Shown in pieces: positions 24,565 to 32,745 of a DNA stretch of 64,000 nt. Position 1 is the first letter of the stretch. Each line of letters opens with the position of its first letter. The stretch lies in the IMG/VR virus record IMGVR_UViG_3300048687_000113, positions 1 through 64,000 of that record. One strand, given 5' to 3'. Both the position numbers and the translations under genes were made by a program. The DNA is from a virus. The notes under the pieces were generated by a model. It was not told where the DNA came from and made no database searches. It saw nothing but the letters and a program-made list of their open reading frames with translations.

Positions 24565-25062
24565 CTAAGCGGCTAGCGCGACCGACGTGCGGCTAGCCCC
24601 CAGGTTCTGCCACCTGAGCAGGGCGTATGTACCGCTGCCCGAGTGGTATGTGTGAAGTATGGTCGGTGAACACAGGCTATACGAACCTGATACGAGGGCA
24701 CCATCCTCGACCTGACCTGCACTGATGCCGCTGCCGGTGTCCTCGAAGCGCGCCGGAACAGGCGGCCCGGCATGCGGAACGGCAGCCTCACGGGCCAGCT
24801 TCTCGTCGAGCAGCGGAAGGCCACAGGCGATGCGCAGGGCGTCCGCTTCGAGGTCTTCCTTGTCGCCCAGGAGCGTCTCCACGTAGGCGAGGAGCGCGGG
24901 CGTCATGGCGACGTAGGTGACGCCACTGGCGGGCTCTTGAAGCTCCTCTGGGACGGGGAGTCCTTGTTCGACGCGGGCAGCGCGCATGCGTTGCTGAAAC
25001 CGTTCTGCGGCTGGCTTGCGCTTGTCGTCACGCAGGGCCTTTTCGACCGGCGACAGCTCCAT
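24565..25062 (-). CDS. Unknown protein abutting the integrase
   Basis: 165 aa from ATG 25062. The first ~110 residues are charged helices (RKPAAERFQQRMRAARVEQG). The last ~50 residues turn Ser/Thr/Tyr-rich and look unlike the rest. They are read from the DNA between integrase and gene body, where an attachment site would be expected. The true stop may have been altered by integration history. Function unknown. Confidence 0.55.
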   Translation of the reverse strand: MELSPVEKALRDDKRKPAAERFQQRMRAARVEQGLPVPEELQEPASGVTYVAMTPALLAYVETLLGDKEDLEADALRIACGLPLLDEKLAREAAVPHAGPPVPARFEDTGSGISAGQVEDGALVSGSYSLCSPTILHTYHSGSGTYALLRWQNLGASRTSVALAA

Positions 25063-25160
25063 ATCCCCACCCCTGGTTGTGGCTGCTCCAAGGGGGTGAG
25101 CGTATACGGCTGCGGCCGTGTCCAGTCGGCCAACGGGGCAACTTCGTTGGGCTTGGACAT
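24903..25160 (-). CDS. Overlapping frame, possible short gene or frameshifted N-terminus
   Basis: 85 aa from ATG 25160, just past a terminator. The first ~35 residues (Pro/Thr/Glu/Gln-rich, with LADWTRPQPYTL) look protein-like. The rest overlaps the 25062 gene in another frame and looks random. It could be a short peptide, or the upstream part of the 24565-25062 gene separated by a frameshift. Confidence 0.3.
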   Translation of the reverse strand: MSKPNEVAPLADWTRPQPYTLTPLEQPQPGVGIWSCRRSKRPCVTTSASQPQNGFSNACALPASNKDSPSQRSFKSPPVASPTSP

Positions 25161-25165
25161 GGGAA

Positions 25166-25198
25166 ACCCCCGGCGGCTGGGTCCAGGCTGCCGGGGGT
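25166..25198 (-). terminator. Terminator
   Basis: ACCCCCGGC / GCCGGGGGT stem with a partly paired 15-nt loop. On the minus strand it ends in TTTCCC. It closes the transcript of the gene at 25220-25900. Confidence 0.7.
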
Positions 25199-25219
25199 GT
25201 TCAGGGGAGGGCGCGGGGT

Positions 25220-25900
25220 CTATGCCGCGCGGCGTTCGTTGGCCGTCTCCCGGTCCTTCTTGCTGGCCGCCGGCCAGTGCCTGCACTTGGTCTGGTGCGC
25301 ACGCCGGGCGTCCTCGCTGAGAAATCCGTAGCCGCCATTTTGGGCGCACACCGCGTGGTCGACGCAGAAGTGGGTGAACGTCTGGCCGTCTTGGAGTTCG
25401 AAGCCAATGTCCGGCCCGTCGTACGGTGTGCCGTCGTCTCGATTGTGCGATTTGCCGTGCTGCGTGCGGTTGCGCAGGTCGACGTAGTACGGGTCCGGGC
25501 TGCCGGCGCGGTGCTTTAGCGGGCAGATGACCTGAATTACATCGTCGCGCCAGGCTCCGCCCCTTACCCCCTTGCGTCGCTTGGGGGCGTTCTCGGGCTC
25601 CGGCGCCTGCTCGCTGGCGTTATCGGGGGCCAGTGCGAGTTGAGCATGGTCATTGCGGCGAGGGACGGGCTTTGTTTCGCGCGCCGAGCGCCGGAGTGCG
25701 TCTAGGACGTCCGGCTGGAGCCGTGGCAGAACGTCGTCGCGGCGGTGGTAGACCGTGTCGAAATACCAGCCGCACGGGTCGCACAGGTCGACTACCTTCC
25801 CGTCGCCAATTGAGCGTTCCTGCGTCGCCGGCACGCGGGGGGCCTCGGGGAGCGCTGCATGCCAGTCGCAGGTCGTGAGGTCAACGATCGCCTTTGCCAT
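25220..25900 (-). CDS. Unknown Cys/His-containing protein
   Basis: 226 aa, ATGA-coupled to the upstream gene. Motifs include CDPCGWYFD near residue 40, a His/Cys group FTHFCVDHAVCAQNGG, and a basic C-terminus. The pattern suggests metal binding and nucleic-acid contact. No family recognised. Confidence 0.68.
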   Translation of the reverse strand: MAKAIVDLTTCDWHAALPEAPRVPATQERSIGDGKVVDLCDPCGWYFDTVYHRRDDVLPRLQPDVLDALRRSARETKPVPRRNDHAQLALAPDNASEQAPEPENAPKRRKGVRGGAWRDDVIQVICPLKHRAGSPDPYYVDLRNRTQHGKSHNRDDGTPYDGPDIGFELQDGQTFTHFCVDHAVCAQNGGYGFLSEDARRAHQTKCRHWPAASKKDRETANERRAA

Positions 25901-26316
25901 CAGGCGGCGCCCCTGCGCGCCGACTTGCTCTTCGCGCTGCGCAGCGGGATGGGCGCTTCCCGGACTTCGTCCCACAGCGCGCCCAGGCTCAATTCGTGGC
26001 GGATGCTGATGCCTGTCTGCCGGACGCCGCGCGGGCTGGCGAGTGCCTCGTTGCGCTGGGTGTAGGCCCATTTCGTCCTGTCGACGGGGCCGCGACGCCC
26101 CATTGTCATCGTCGTGTGACGGAGCTGGTCGCAGCGCGCGCAGCGCTGGGTGATGTCGATGTAGACCGCGTTCTCCGGCTTGCGGACGCTGTGGTTGTTG
26201 GCGTTGAACCCATGCCAGTCGTAGGCGACCCACGCATGCTTGTCGGCGATGCATGCCTTGAGTTCGTCAGGGATCGACTCAACGTGGGCGTAGACCTCAG
26301 CGACGAAAGCTTCCAC
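25900..26316 (-). CDS. Unknown protein with Cys knuckle
   Basis: 138 aa from GTG 26316, preceded by AAGGAG seven bases away. Contains RCARCDQLRHT and a basic tail. The 26409-26424 palindrome lies 93 bp upstream, so this short operon is probably under that regulator. Confidence 0.67.
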   Translation of the reverse strand: MEAFVAEVYAHVESIPDELKACIADKHAWVAYDWHGFNANNHSVRKPENAVYIDITQRCARCDQLRHTTMTMGRRGPVDRTKWAYTQRNEALASPRGVRQTGISIRHELSLGALWDEVREAPIPLRSAKSKSARRGAA

Positions 26317-26408
26317 CGGTGACTCCTTGTGACGACCTAATTTCGTTCCGGTCAAGCTATCGGTCGAAACCAGTCGTTAGGAACGCTGCGGTGAGAAATG
26401 TTTATGCA

Positions 26409-26424
26409 CCACTCGAACGGGTGA
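26409..26424 (-). promoter_or_regulatory. Palindromic operator candidate, family 1
   Basis: On the minus strand TCACCCGTTCGAGTGG, matching the 16-bp consensus TCACYCRTTCGAGTGA at 15 of 16 positions. It is followed downstream by an A-rich TGCATAAACATTTC. Intergenic, upstream of the gene starting at 26316. Confidence 0.65.
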
Positions 26425-26446
26425 ACCCGATCGGTCGCGGGTAGCT

Positions 26447-26471
26447 GCCCGCAGCCGTGTAGGCTGCGGGC
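26447..26471 (-). terminator. GC-rich hairpin after the first Lsr2 gene
   Basis: Perfect 10-bp GCCCGCAGCC / GGCTGCGGGC with a 5-nt loop, 42 bp past the stop of the 26513 gene. No U-run, so possibly a weak terminator. Confidence 0.6.
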
Positions 26472-26512
26472 TTCACAAACCGTCCACGAATTGTCCTGGC
26501 CTTAAACACGTG

Positions 26513-27451
26513 TTACTTCGTCGACTCGTTGCGCACTTTGTAGGCGTACTCGCCGAGCTTGGTCAGACACCAACCGTCCCGTGTACCCGGTGCTGCCTGA
26601 ATCATTTCCAGGTTTTCGAGCCGGATATCGCTCGTCGCGAGCCCCGAGATGTTGCCGTCCTTGTTCCTGGTGCCGGCGGCCATGCGCCCCAGGACGGCCA
26701 GGTTGAAGGGCGTGAGCAGCTCGATGCGCTCCACGAGGCTCAACTGCTCGACCTTGTGCCCGCTGGCTGTCCGCCCCTTCCAGGCGCGGGAGTCCTCGAA
26801 TCCCTCGTCGAGGTTTGAGTGCTGGGTGTTCGGCACGTAGTGCTCGCGTGCCTCCTTCTCGGCCGGGTCCGCTTCCTCTTCGCCGGCCGGTTCCTGTGTG
26901 GGTGTGGCGTCCTCGGTGCGGGTGGCGCTCAGTGGACGTCGCGGCGCTTCCGCCGCCTTCTCCCGGGCGGCCTTGAGCGCCTCCTGCACGTCGCTCTGCG
27001 GCACCGCGAACTCCGGCGTCCCCGGGTCGAGCCTGCCTTCCTGCTCATTGAGCAGGGCGTCGAGGCGGCTGCGGTCACCGAACTTGTCGAAGCTCCTGTA
27101 GGCGTCCTTGATTTTCTTCGGGATTCGACCGCGCGGAGGCACGTCCAGGCCCTGCTGTCGGGCCCAGGCGCGGGTGGCCTTGGGGTCAATTCCTCCCTGG
27201 TGCCGGTTGAGGGTGGCGCCCCGGCCGGCGGGCTCGGTCATCGCCCTGGCGGGGCGCTTGCTCTGACGCTTGATCGCCCTGCCTGCCCGCATGAACTCCG
27301 CGAGCTGGGTGCGGAGTTTGGTGTAGTTGTGGTCGCTGAGGTCGATCTCGTACTCGTCGCCGTCGAGGGAGAAGGTGTGGGTGCCGGCGGCTTCGGTTTC
27401 GCCGGTGGGGTCGAGGTCGTCGGTGAGGATGATGGTGATCTGCTGGGACAT
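26513..27451 (-). CDS. Lsr2-like xenogeneic silencer with C-terminal extension
   Basis: 312 aa, nearly three times normal Lsr2 length. Residues 1-60 match the Lsr2 dimerisation domain (TIILTDDLDPTGETEA...HTFSLDGDEYEIDLS). Residues about 85-135 match its DNA-binding domain, with the key RGR at 107-109 that enters AT-rich minor grooves. An acidic linker leads to a C-terminal winged-helix-like part (about 225-312). Lsr2 silences foreign AT-rich DNA in actinobacteria, and actinophages carry versions. CAGGAG precedes the ATG. Confidence 0.9.
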   Translation of the reverse strand: MSQQITIILTDDLDPTGETEAAGTHTFSLDGDEYEIDLSDHNYTKLRTQLAEFMRAGRAIKRQSKRPARAMTEPAGRGATLNRHQGGIDPKATRAWARQQGLDVPPRGRIPKKIKDAYRSFDKFGDRSRLDALLNEQEGRLDPGTPEFAVPQSDVQEALKAAREKAAEAPRRPLSATRTEDATPTQEPAGEEEADPAEKEAREHYVPNTQHSNLDEGFEDSRAWKGRTASGHKVEQLSLVERIELLTPFNLAVLGRMAAGTRNKDGNISGLATSDIRLENLEMIQAAPGTRDGWCLTKLGEYAYKVRNESTK

Positions 27452-27480
27452 GGTGGGCTCCTGTTTCTGGGCATGAAAAA

Positions 27481-27502
27481 GACCCCGCCAGGAGGCGGGG
27501 TC
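27481..27502 (-). terminator. Strong terminator between the Lsr2 paralogues
   Basis: GACCCCGCC / GGCGGGGTC with AGGA (TCCT on minus) loop, followed on the minus strand by TTTTT. Separates the two Lsr2-like genes, so each likely has its own promoter. Confidence 0.85.
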
Positions 27503-27569
27503 ATGTGGCTTTCTGATGAAGGTTGCTTGAGAGGCCTGTAAGCGGGGCGGATACGGGTTCCGTGCAGGA

Positions 27570-28301
27570 TCAGGCGGACAACGCAGGCTGTCGCAGGCGC
27601 ACCCAGGCGTGCCCAACTTCCGTTACGTGGAAAGAATCGTCGGCCTGTTCGTAACTCATGACGCCACGTCGGACGAGGGCTTCGTAGCTCCGTCGTTCGG
27701 ACGTGTCTTGCGCTGTGGCGGTTCCGTCCTCGGCACATGCTTCTCGCAGGAGTCTTTCCTGAGGGGCAGACAACTTTCCAACCTTGCGTGCGCAGCTTTC
27801 ATGCCGGGCCTCAACCGTATGTACTGCCTTGTTAATTGGGACAACCCTTGCCGGTTCGACCGGAGGAAGGCTTGGGTCAACGTTGGCCTTTTCCAGCAAG
27901 AGGTCAAGCCGCGTGCGGTCATTGTGCCGGGTGTGGTCCAACCAGGCTTTCCGTGTTGCGAGCGGGATGCGGCCGAGCGGCTTGACCGGCAGATGGTGGC
28001 GAGCACACCAGGCCCGGATGCTGGCTGCCTCCTCGCGCTGCTGAGCCTGCGTCAGGGGCGGCGGCGTCGCGTCTGCGTCCACCGGCACTGTGGCGGCGGG
28101 GACTCCCTTGGCTGCGATGTTGTCCGGCGCGGCCGGCCGGCTTGCCGTCATGTACGGCTCCAGCAGCTCCCTGAATTTCGCCGCATTCTCGTTCGACAGT
28201 TCGATTTCGCGAGGCTTTCCGTCCAGCGCAAACGTCACGGTCTCGTCTGCTTCACCCCCGTCCAGATCATCGACAAGTCGAACCTTCACCCTCTGCGCCA
28301 T
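27570..28301 (-). CDS. Second Lsr2-like protein, degenerate RGR
   Basis: 243 aa. N-terminus (VKVRLVDDLDGGEADE...TFALDGKPREIELS) matches Lsr2 dimerisation. A Pro/Ala linker leads to a DNA-binding domain (EAASIRAWCARHHLPVKPLGRIP) in which the RGR triplet is PLGR, so the first Arg is missing. A C-terminal winged-helix-like end resembles that of the first paralogue. It may form heterodimers or act as a modulator. GGAGGAAG precedes the ATG. Confidence 0.87.
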   Translation of the reverse strand: MAQRVKVRLVDDLDGGEADETVTFALDGKPREIELSNENAAKFRELLEPYMTASRPAAPDNIAAKGVPAATVPVDADATPPPLTQAQQREEAASIRAWCARHHLPVKPLGRIPLATRKAWLDHTRHNDRTRLDLLLEKANVDPSLPPVEPARVVPINKAVHTVEARHESCARKVGKLSAPQERLLREACAEDGTATAQDTSERRSYEALVRRGVMSYEQADDSFHVTEVGHAWVRLRQPALSA

Positions 28302-28681
28302 GTCTCTTCCTCCAAGGCGAACGACTTTATGCCTAGGACGGAACTGTAGCCTCCAGAGGGCGGCGACCCCTTGGGATGAAGCGTTCTTGAGGTTTTTTAG
28401 CGCCCAGGCGTGTAAACGGATGACCTGGAGGTTTGGCTGCATATGCCAAGGCGCCGGGCGCACCTCTGGCACACGCTGGCGCATTTCCTGCTAAGCACTC
28501 GTCAAGGGCGTTGGCAAATACGCTGGCGTCACCCATTCGAGTGATGTTTCAACGGTTCCCTGATCGCCCCACGTGGGGTAAGGATGGCCGCTCCGCACGT
28601 CTGGCGCGAGGAATGTAAAGGCATAGCCCGGACAGTCTGTAGGGACCGTGGAGACTCCATGGCAGGAGCGCCGGCCGCTCC
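28302..28681. other. Intergenic control region upstream of the second Lsr2 gene
   Basis: 380 bp without a convincing gene. It holds the 28529-28544 palindrome and a T-rich stretch (GAGGTTTTTTAGCG near 28390). A minus frame at 28333-28536 starts inside the palindrome but looks unlike protein. Probably the promoter and leader of the Lsr2 gene. Confidence 0.6.
28529..28544 (+). promoter_or_regulatory. Palindromic operator candidate, family 1
   Basis: TCACCCATTCGAGTGA, a full match to the consensus and one change from the site at 51974. It is followed by TGTTTCAACGGTTCC, similar to the downstream sequence at 32820. It lies 228 bp upstream of the second Lsr2 start. Confidence 0.68.
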
Positions 28682-29587
28682 TCAGTGCTCGTCCGTCCGC
28701 TCGGCCAGGCGGGCTGCGGCAATCTGCCCGTCCTCGAAGTACTGCACCGCCGTGTGGATTTCGCCGTAGTCGATGACCCGCCCGGACACCTGCTCGGTCG
28801 GCGCCGTGACACCTTCGAGCAGCTCGCCGGCAGGGCTCGTCGGCAGCGTGATGCCGGGCTCGTCCGACTGCCACCAGACGATGCAGCCGTTTCCGTTGGT
28901 GGGCTGGTTGCTCCAGGCAAGAATCCAGCCCTTCTTCACGAACTCAGCCATCTTCGAGAACACCCAGCCCTCGACCGGGCGTCCATCGAAGTCCTGATCC
29001 TCGTCGTCGAGCAGCCCCATCTCGGCCCCCGCCGTCCGGGCCTCTGCGCGGATGTTGAGCAGATCCACCAGGCGCTCGGCGTACTCCTCACAGACCGGCA
29101 CATCTCCGCCCGGGAAGACCAGAGCCATCTCGTGAAGGTTCACCTGGAGGTGCGGAACGGCGGAGTCATGCAGGAGGTGCGCGACGAGGGTGTGTCCGCC
29201 GACCAGAGCCTCGTGCAGGTACTCCTCCTCGTGGTCGCCGACTGCGCGCCGGATGGAGTGATGCGTGTGCCCCCGGTGGCCTACCACCTCGCCGGGACGC
29301 TCCTCGACCAGCAGATCGCTCTCGATCGCGCCGAGGAACCGACCCTGGTCCAGGAGGCGGAAGCCGGCGTCTCCGGTAACGACCTCTTCGTCCTTGTCGG
29401 GCAGGCGCAGCGTGAAGGAGATGTCCCAGTCGGTGCCGTCCGCGTTGTCCTTCACCGACCAGCCCTCGGCCACGAGCCGGAACGAGGCGAAGTAGGCCAG
29501 GCGGCTCTCGATGAAAGCCTGGCGGTGCTCGGAAGGGTACGGCTCGCGGTTGCGGGCCATTTCCTGCTCGTGCTCTTCGTCCGTCAT
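28682..29587 (-). CDS. Unknown acidic protein
   Basis: 301 aa, acidic, with mixed alpha/beta regions. A His-rich middle (GHRGHTHHSIRR) and a Trp-rich segment (GCIVWWQSDEP) stand out but match no known active site. It lies directly downstream of the small 29591 gene and is probably cotranscribed with it. Confidence 0.7.
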   Translation of the reverse strand: MTDEEHEQEMARNREPYPSEHRQAFIESRLAYFASFRLVAEGWSVKDNADGTDWDISFTLRLPDKDEEVVTGDAGFRLLDQGRFLGAIESDLLVEERPGEVVGHRGHTHHSIRRAVGDHEEEYLHEALVGGHTLVAHLLHDSAVPHLQVNLHEMALVFPGGDVPVCEEYAERLVDLLNIRAEARTAGAEMGLLDDEDQDFDGRPVEGWVFSKMAEFVKKGWILAWSNQPTNGNGCIVWWQSDEPGITLPTSPAGELLEGVTAPTEQVSGRVIDYGEIHTAVQYFEDGQIAAARLAERTDEH

Positions 29588-29590
29588 TTT

Positions 29591-29911
29591 TCAGTCCTTC
29601 GCATCTCGTGCGGATTGGCGCTTATTCCAGGCATTGAGGACATTGCGCCCAAATTCGGTGAGGCCGGTGATAATCCACCCACCCTCACGCGTCTCCTCGT
29701 CGCCGGGCTCCACCCAGTCCACTGTCCAGAGGCCGGTGTCCTGCATCTTCCTGACGTCTTGCACGGCCCAGGCCCGCTGCCCGGGTGTCTGAAGCCGTCC
29801 GACAGGCGCGTTCTCCTTCACATAGGCCAGCCTTTCGGCACCGCTGGCATAGAGAGCGCGCACGTGTCCGTCCTCGTCGACGTACTTCAAGCTGTAGCGG
29901 CTTTCGGGCAT
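29591..29911 (-). CDS. Small protein with Lsr2-tail-like C-terminus
   Basis: 106 aa. The C-terminal 50 residues (LWTVDWVEPG...GGWIITGLTEFGRNVLNAW) resemble, by eye, the winged-helix-like ends of the two Lsr2 proteins (GWCLTKLGEYAYKV, SFHVTEVGHAWVRL). It could be a free-standing partner that shares that module. Confidence 0.65.
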   Translation of the reverse strand: MPESRYSLKYVDEDGHVRALYASGAERLAYVKENAPVGRLQTPGQRAWAVQDVRKMQDTGLWTVDWVEPGDEETREGGWIITGLTEFGRNVLNAWNKRQSARDAKD

Positions 29912-30131
29912 TTTCTACTTTCCTCAGGGATTAACCGATGACCCGGCCCGGCATGACGCACCGGGGGTACTTTCGGCTGCGATCCGCTCCAGCCCACCAC
30001 CCGGACCTGCGGGATGGGCTGGCGAAGAAGGCAGCAGATCGGCGCCGGCCAGCGCGTTGCTGCTGTGCCCGTGCTCAGGTCGTCACACGGGGAATTCTTC
30101 CATCGAGGTCTGACAGCGGGAGCGAGAGCGG

Positions 30132-30170
30132 CCCGACCCCCTTGACTCACGTGGAGCCTAGGGGGTCGGG
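30132..30170 (-). terminator. Terminator hairpin
   Basis: Perfect 11-bp CCCGACCCCCT / AGGGGGTCGGG with a 17-nt loop, 20 bp past the stop of the gene at 30190. No long U-run. Confidence 0.65.
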
Positions 30171-30189
30171 TCGTGGTCCAGGAGCGGTG

Positions 30190-30921
30190 CTACTCCACGC
30201 TCTTGGGCGCGCGTTTCCGACGGATGACGACTCCGCCGGCCGGCACCGTGCGGGGCGGTTCGACGGGAGTAGGCGACTTGTACGGCCGGTGCACCCGCTC
30301 GTCGGTCGTCTCCATGACTTCGGACTTGCAGGCGTCGAAGCCGACGTGCCAGAGCACATCGTTATCGCCCTTGAAGTCCAGGACGCCGTAGCCGCTCGGC
30401 TTGAACTGCTCCCCGGGCGTGAGCTTTTGGCACGCTTCCAGCAAGCTGCGGGCCTTGACCACGCCGGTCAGGTGAGTGGGCCGGTACACGATGACGTACT
30501 CGTGCTCCTCCAGGGTCTCCGGCTCCCCTTCCCCCTCGGCAGGCGCCGTGGTGTCCGCCGGGGACAGCGGCTTCACCTCTGGCGTCCTCATGAACTTGCG
30601 CAGCGCATCCGACCACGCCACCAGGGCGGCAGCACCTTCACGTACCTGCCGCTGCTGGTCCGCGTTGGCGATCATGCCCACGGTGATCCACTCGTCGGCT
30701 TCGCCCTCCGTGGTCTTCGTCTTGTACACCGCATCCGGCGGCGCCTCCTCGGCCTCCGCCTGCGCGCACACCCGCTCGACGAACTCGGGGCCGAGCACAC
30801 CTCCGAGAGCGTGGAAGGCCCAGACGTACGGGTGGCCGTGCCACTGTTCCGGAGCGGCCGGCAACGACATGGCGATGCCCTCGGGCGCCTCCAGCCGGGG
30901 CCTGTCATCGGTCACGGACAT
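30190..30921 (-). CDS. Unknown protein
   Basis: 243 aa from ATG 30921, overlapping the upstream stop (TGATG). Middle region is acidic and Pro-rich (about 120-140). The C-terminal part has alternating strands (HEYVIVYRPTHLTGVVKA, YGVLDFKGDNDVLWHVGF). No motif recognised. Confidence 0.68.
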   Translation of the reverse strand: MSVTDDRPRLEAPEGIAMSLPAAPEQWHGHPYVWAFHALGGVLGPEFVERVCAQAEAEEAPPDAVYKTKTTEGEADEWITVGMIANADQQRQVREGAAALVAWSDALRKFMRTPEVKPLSPADTTAPAEGEGEPETLEEHEYVIVYRPTHLTGVVKARSLLEACQKLTPGEQFKPSGYGVLDFKGDNDVLWHVGFDACKSEVMETTDERVHRPYKSPTPVEPPRTVPAGGVVIRRKRAPKSVE

Positions 30922-31187
30922 CACGTGCCCTCCAGGATGTTGTGCCGGGTGGTGGTCAGCTCGTGCACACGGTCGAGCACCGCGCCTTCGTCGGGCTTGC
31001 CGACCTCGACGAGCGTGATGCGGCGGCCGTCGTGGACCGCACCGAGGAACAGCGGTGCGAGGTCGGCTATGGCGTCCCGGTCCGTGACGATCTTGCCGAC
31101 GTAGAACCGGCCGTCGTCGATACCGGGAGTCGTCTCGTCGTCGCCGTCCTTCGGGTCGGCGTACACGTACAAGAAGCGGGCGCTCAT
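30921..31187 (-). CDS. Unknown small protein
   Basis: 88 aa, alpha/beta-like (RFLYVYADPKDGDDE, FYVGKIVTDRDAIADLAPLF). Coupled on both sides by ATGA-type overlaps. No family recognised. Confidence 0.68.
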   Translation of the reverse strand: MSARFLYVYADPKDGDDETTPGIDDGRFYVGKIVTDRDAIADLAPLFLGAVHDGRRITLVEVGKPDEGAVLDRVHELTTTRHNILEGT

Positions 31188-31657
31188 GAGGCTGTCACCG
31201 AAGCGGGCGCGGCGGTGTCGAAGCCGCCGAACACCAACTTCGCCATCTCGCTGAGCAGGTCGTCGTGAATGTGCTGCCCGAGGTCCATTTCGTGGCTGGC
31301 CTGTGCGTCGTCGTAGGCGCGCTGGTCCTTCGCGTCGCCGTCCTCGTTGAGCAGCTCGTCCCGCTGCTGCTCCCACTCGTCGTCGGTGTCGAGAGCGGAG
31401 GCCAGGGCGGGAAGAATCGGCTTGCCGGGGACCCGCTCGAAGCTGGTGGAGCCGACCGGATACCGGAGGAACTCGCTCTCACCGTGGCGGTAGAGGAATG
31501 CGATGCCGTCCTCGATCTTCACCAGGAGACCGGTGGCCCCCTTCGCGTTGGAGAAGACATTGATCATGGCGCCGGCGAGCGCCTGGCGCTCCTCCTTGCT
31601 CAGGTCCACCAGGCAGCCGCTCGTGGGCGGCAGCGTGCGCTCTTGAGTCTCGGACAT
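31184..31657 (-). CDS. Unknown protein, paralogue A of a pair
   Basis: 157 aa. Shares layout with the next gene upstream (31660-32118): a strand with TGLLVKIEDGIAFLY, an Arg/Pro segment KPILPALASALD, and an acidic helical tail with a DxxD/H spacing (HEMDLGQHIHDDLLSEM). The pair probably arose by duplication. AAGGAGAG precedes the ATG. Confidence 0.7.
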   Translation of the reverse strand: MSETQERTLPPTSGCLVDLSKEERQALAGAMINVFSNAKGATGLLVKIEDGIAFLYRHGESEFLRYPVGSTSFERVPGKPILPALASALDTDDEWEQQRDELLNEDGDAKDQRAYDDAQASHEMDLGQHIHDDLLSEMAKLVFGGFDTAAPASVTAS

Positions 31658-31659
31658 GG

Positions 31660-32118
31660 TTACTCTCCTTCGTAGTGCGGGTGCAGGTCGCACACCGGAA
31701 TGTCGTTCAGCTCCTGCATGAGGGCCTGGTGGATGTCGATCAGGCCCACTTCCCATTCGCCGCGCCGACGGTCCCAGTTGTCCTGGTCGCTGATCGGGGC
31801 CTCGCTGTCGCCGCCGCGCAGGGCCCGGTCGGTGTCCTGCCACTGCCGCTCGTAGGCCACCGCTGCGGCGAGCGCGGGCCGGGGCGTCTTGTCGAGGTGC
31901 CGTATGAAGGTCACGGCACTGATGCGGAAGCGCTCGGTACCGCGAAGTCGCGGCTGGTAGATCTCGGCGTACTTGCCGTCGACCCGGATCAGAAGTCCGG
32001 TGTAGCCGTATGTGCCTTGAAGCACCTGGATGTGGTGGCCGACGAACGCGGCCAGCTTCTTCGGTCCGATGCCGCGCATGTGGTCCAGGCGGGGCTTCTG
32101 GTCGACCACGGAGGCCAT
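31660..32118 (-). CDS. Unknown protein, paralogue B of a pair
   Basis: 152 aa. TGLLIRVDGKYAEIYQ and TPRPALAAAVAYERQWQDTD match the equivalent parts of the 31184 gene, as does the C-terminal helical end. An N-terminal GIGPKKLAAFVGHH resembles a helix-hairpin-helix, which would suggest DNA contact. Confidence 0.7.
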   Translation of the reverse strand: MASVVDQKPRLDHMRGIGPKKLAAFVGHHIQVLQGTYGYTGLLIRVDGKYAEIYQPRLRGTERFRISAVTFIRHLDKTPRPALAAAVAYERQWQDTDRALRGGDSEAPISDQDNWDRRRGEWEVGLIDIHQALMQELNDIPVCDLHPHYEGE

Positions 32119-32212
32119 GGGGTCACCTTCTATATCGAGGGATGATGCGATTACGTCCGGCAATGACCGCGCGCGCCCCCGAAGGGGCTCCACGGACGCG
32201 GCCGGGTCGGTG

Positions 32213-32710
32213 TCAGTGCGGGAGGTTGTTGTAGAAGTTGCGCAGGGCCTGCCACTTCTCGCGGGGCAGCTCACTGGCGCGGGCCGTGTACCACTCGCCG
32301 TGTGGTCCGCCAGGCATACAACCCAACCTGCGCTCGATGATCTTTCCGGCGTCCGTGAAGTGGATGAAGGCGCTGCCGTAGTGGTCCTGCTGGGTGCGGC
32401 GCGGCACGAGCAGACCGACGATGCGGGGCGCTCCTGCCCACCAGTTGCCGTGATAGGTAGCGACCATCCGGACGCGGGAGATGTTGCGCAGAGAACTGTT
32501 GCGCAGGAGCTTGCACTTGAACTCGTCCTGGGGCGTCTGCTGCGGGCGGCCGTTCTCCACGTGCGGGGCGCACTCACCGCACGGCTTGTCGGATTCATCG
32601 GCGCCGGGTGTCTCGTGGTCGACGCCGTCGGGGTACTCCTCCGGGTCGGCCTCGATGACGTACTCGCGGCACCTGGGGCACTTCAGGTTGCCCTCGTTGA
32701 CCATGACCAT
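32213..32710 (-). CDS. Zinc-ribbon protein
   Basis: 165 aa. N-terminal CPRC and a later CGEC form a probable ribbon (residues about 11-47). The rest is Arg/Trp-rich with strands (VRMVATYHGNWWAG, PRIVGLLVPRRT). First gene after an operator and leader hairpin, so likely the head of the operon running to 30190. Confidence 0.7.
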   Translation of the reverse strand: MVMVNEGNLKCPRCREYVIEADPEEYPDGVDHETPGADESDKPCGECAPHVENGRPQQTPQDEFKCKLLRNSSLRNISRVRMVATYHGNWWAGAPRIVGLLVPRRTQQDHYGSAFIHFTDAGKIIERRLGCMPGGPHGEWYTARASELPREKWQALRNFYNNLPH

Positions 32711-32745
32711 CTGACGTTCCTCTCGGGGGTGTTGGAGACGTGGAA

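Noticed and set aside
26819-27541. 240-aa plus ORF opposite the first Lsr2 gene
   Set aside because: Gly/Val/Leu-rich shadow; the minus frame carries the Lsr2 domains.
28333-28536. 67-aa minus ORF upstream of the second Lsr2 gene
   Set aside because: Starts inside the family 1 palindrome, lacks a ribosome site and does not look like protein.
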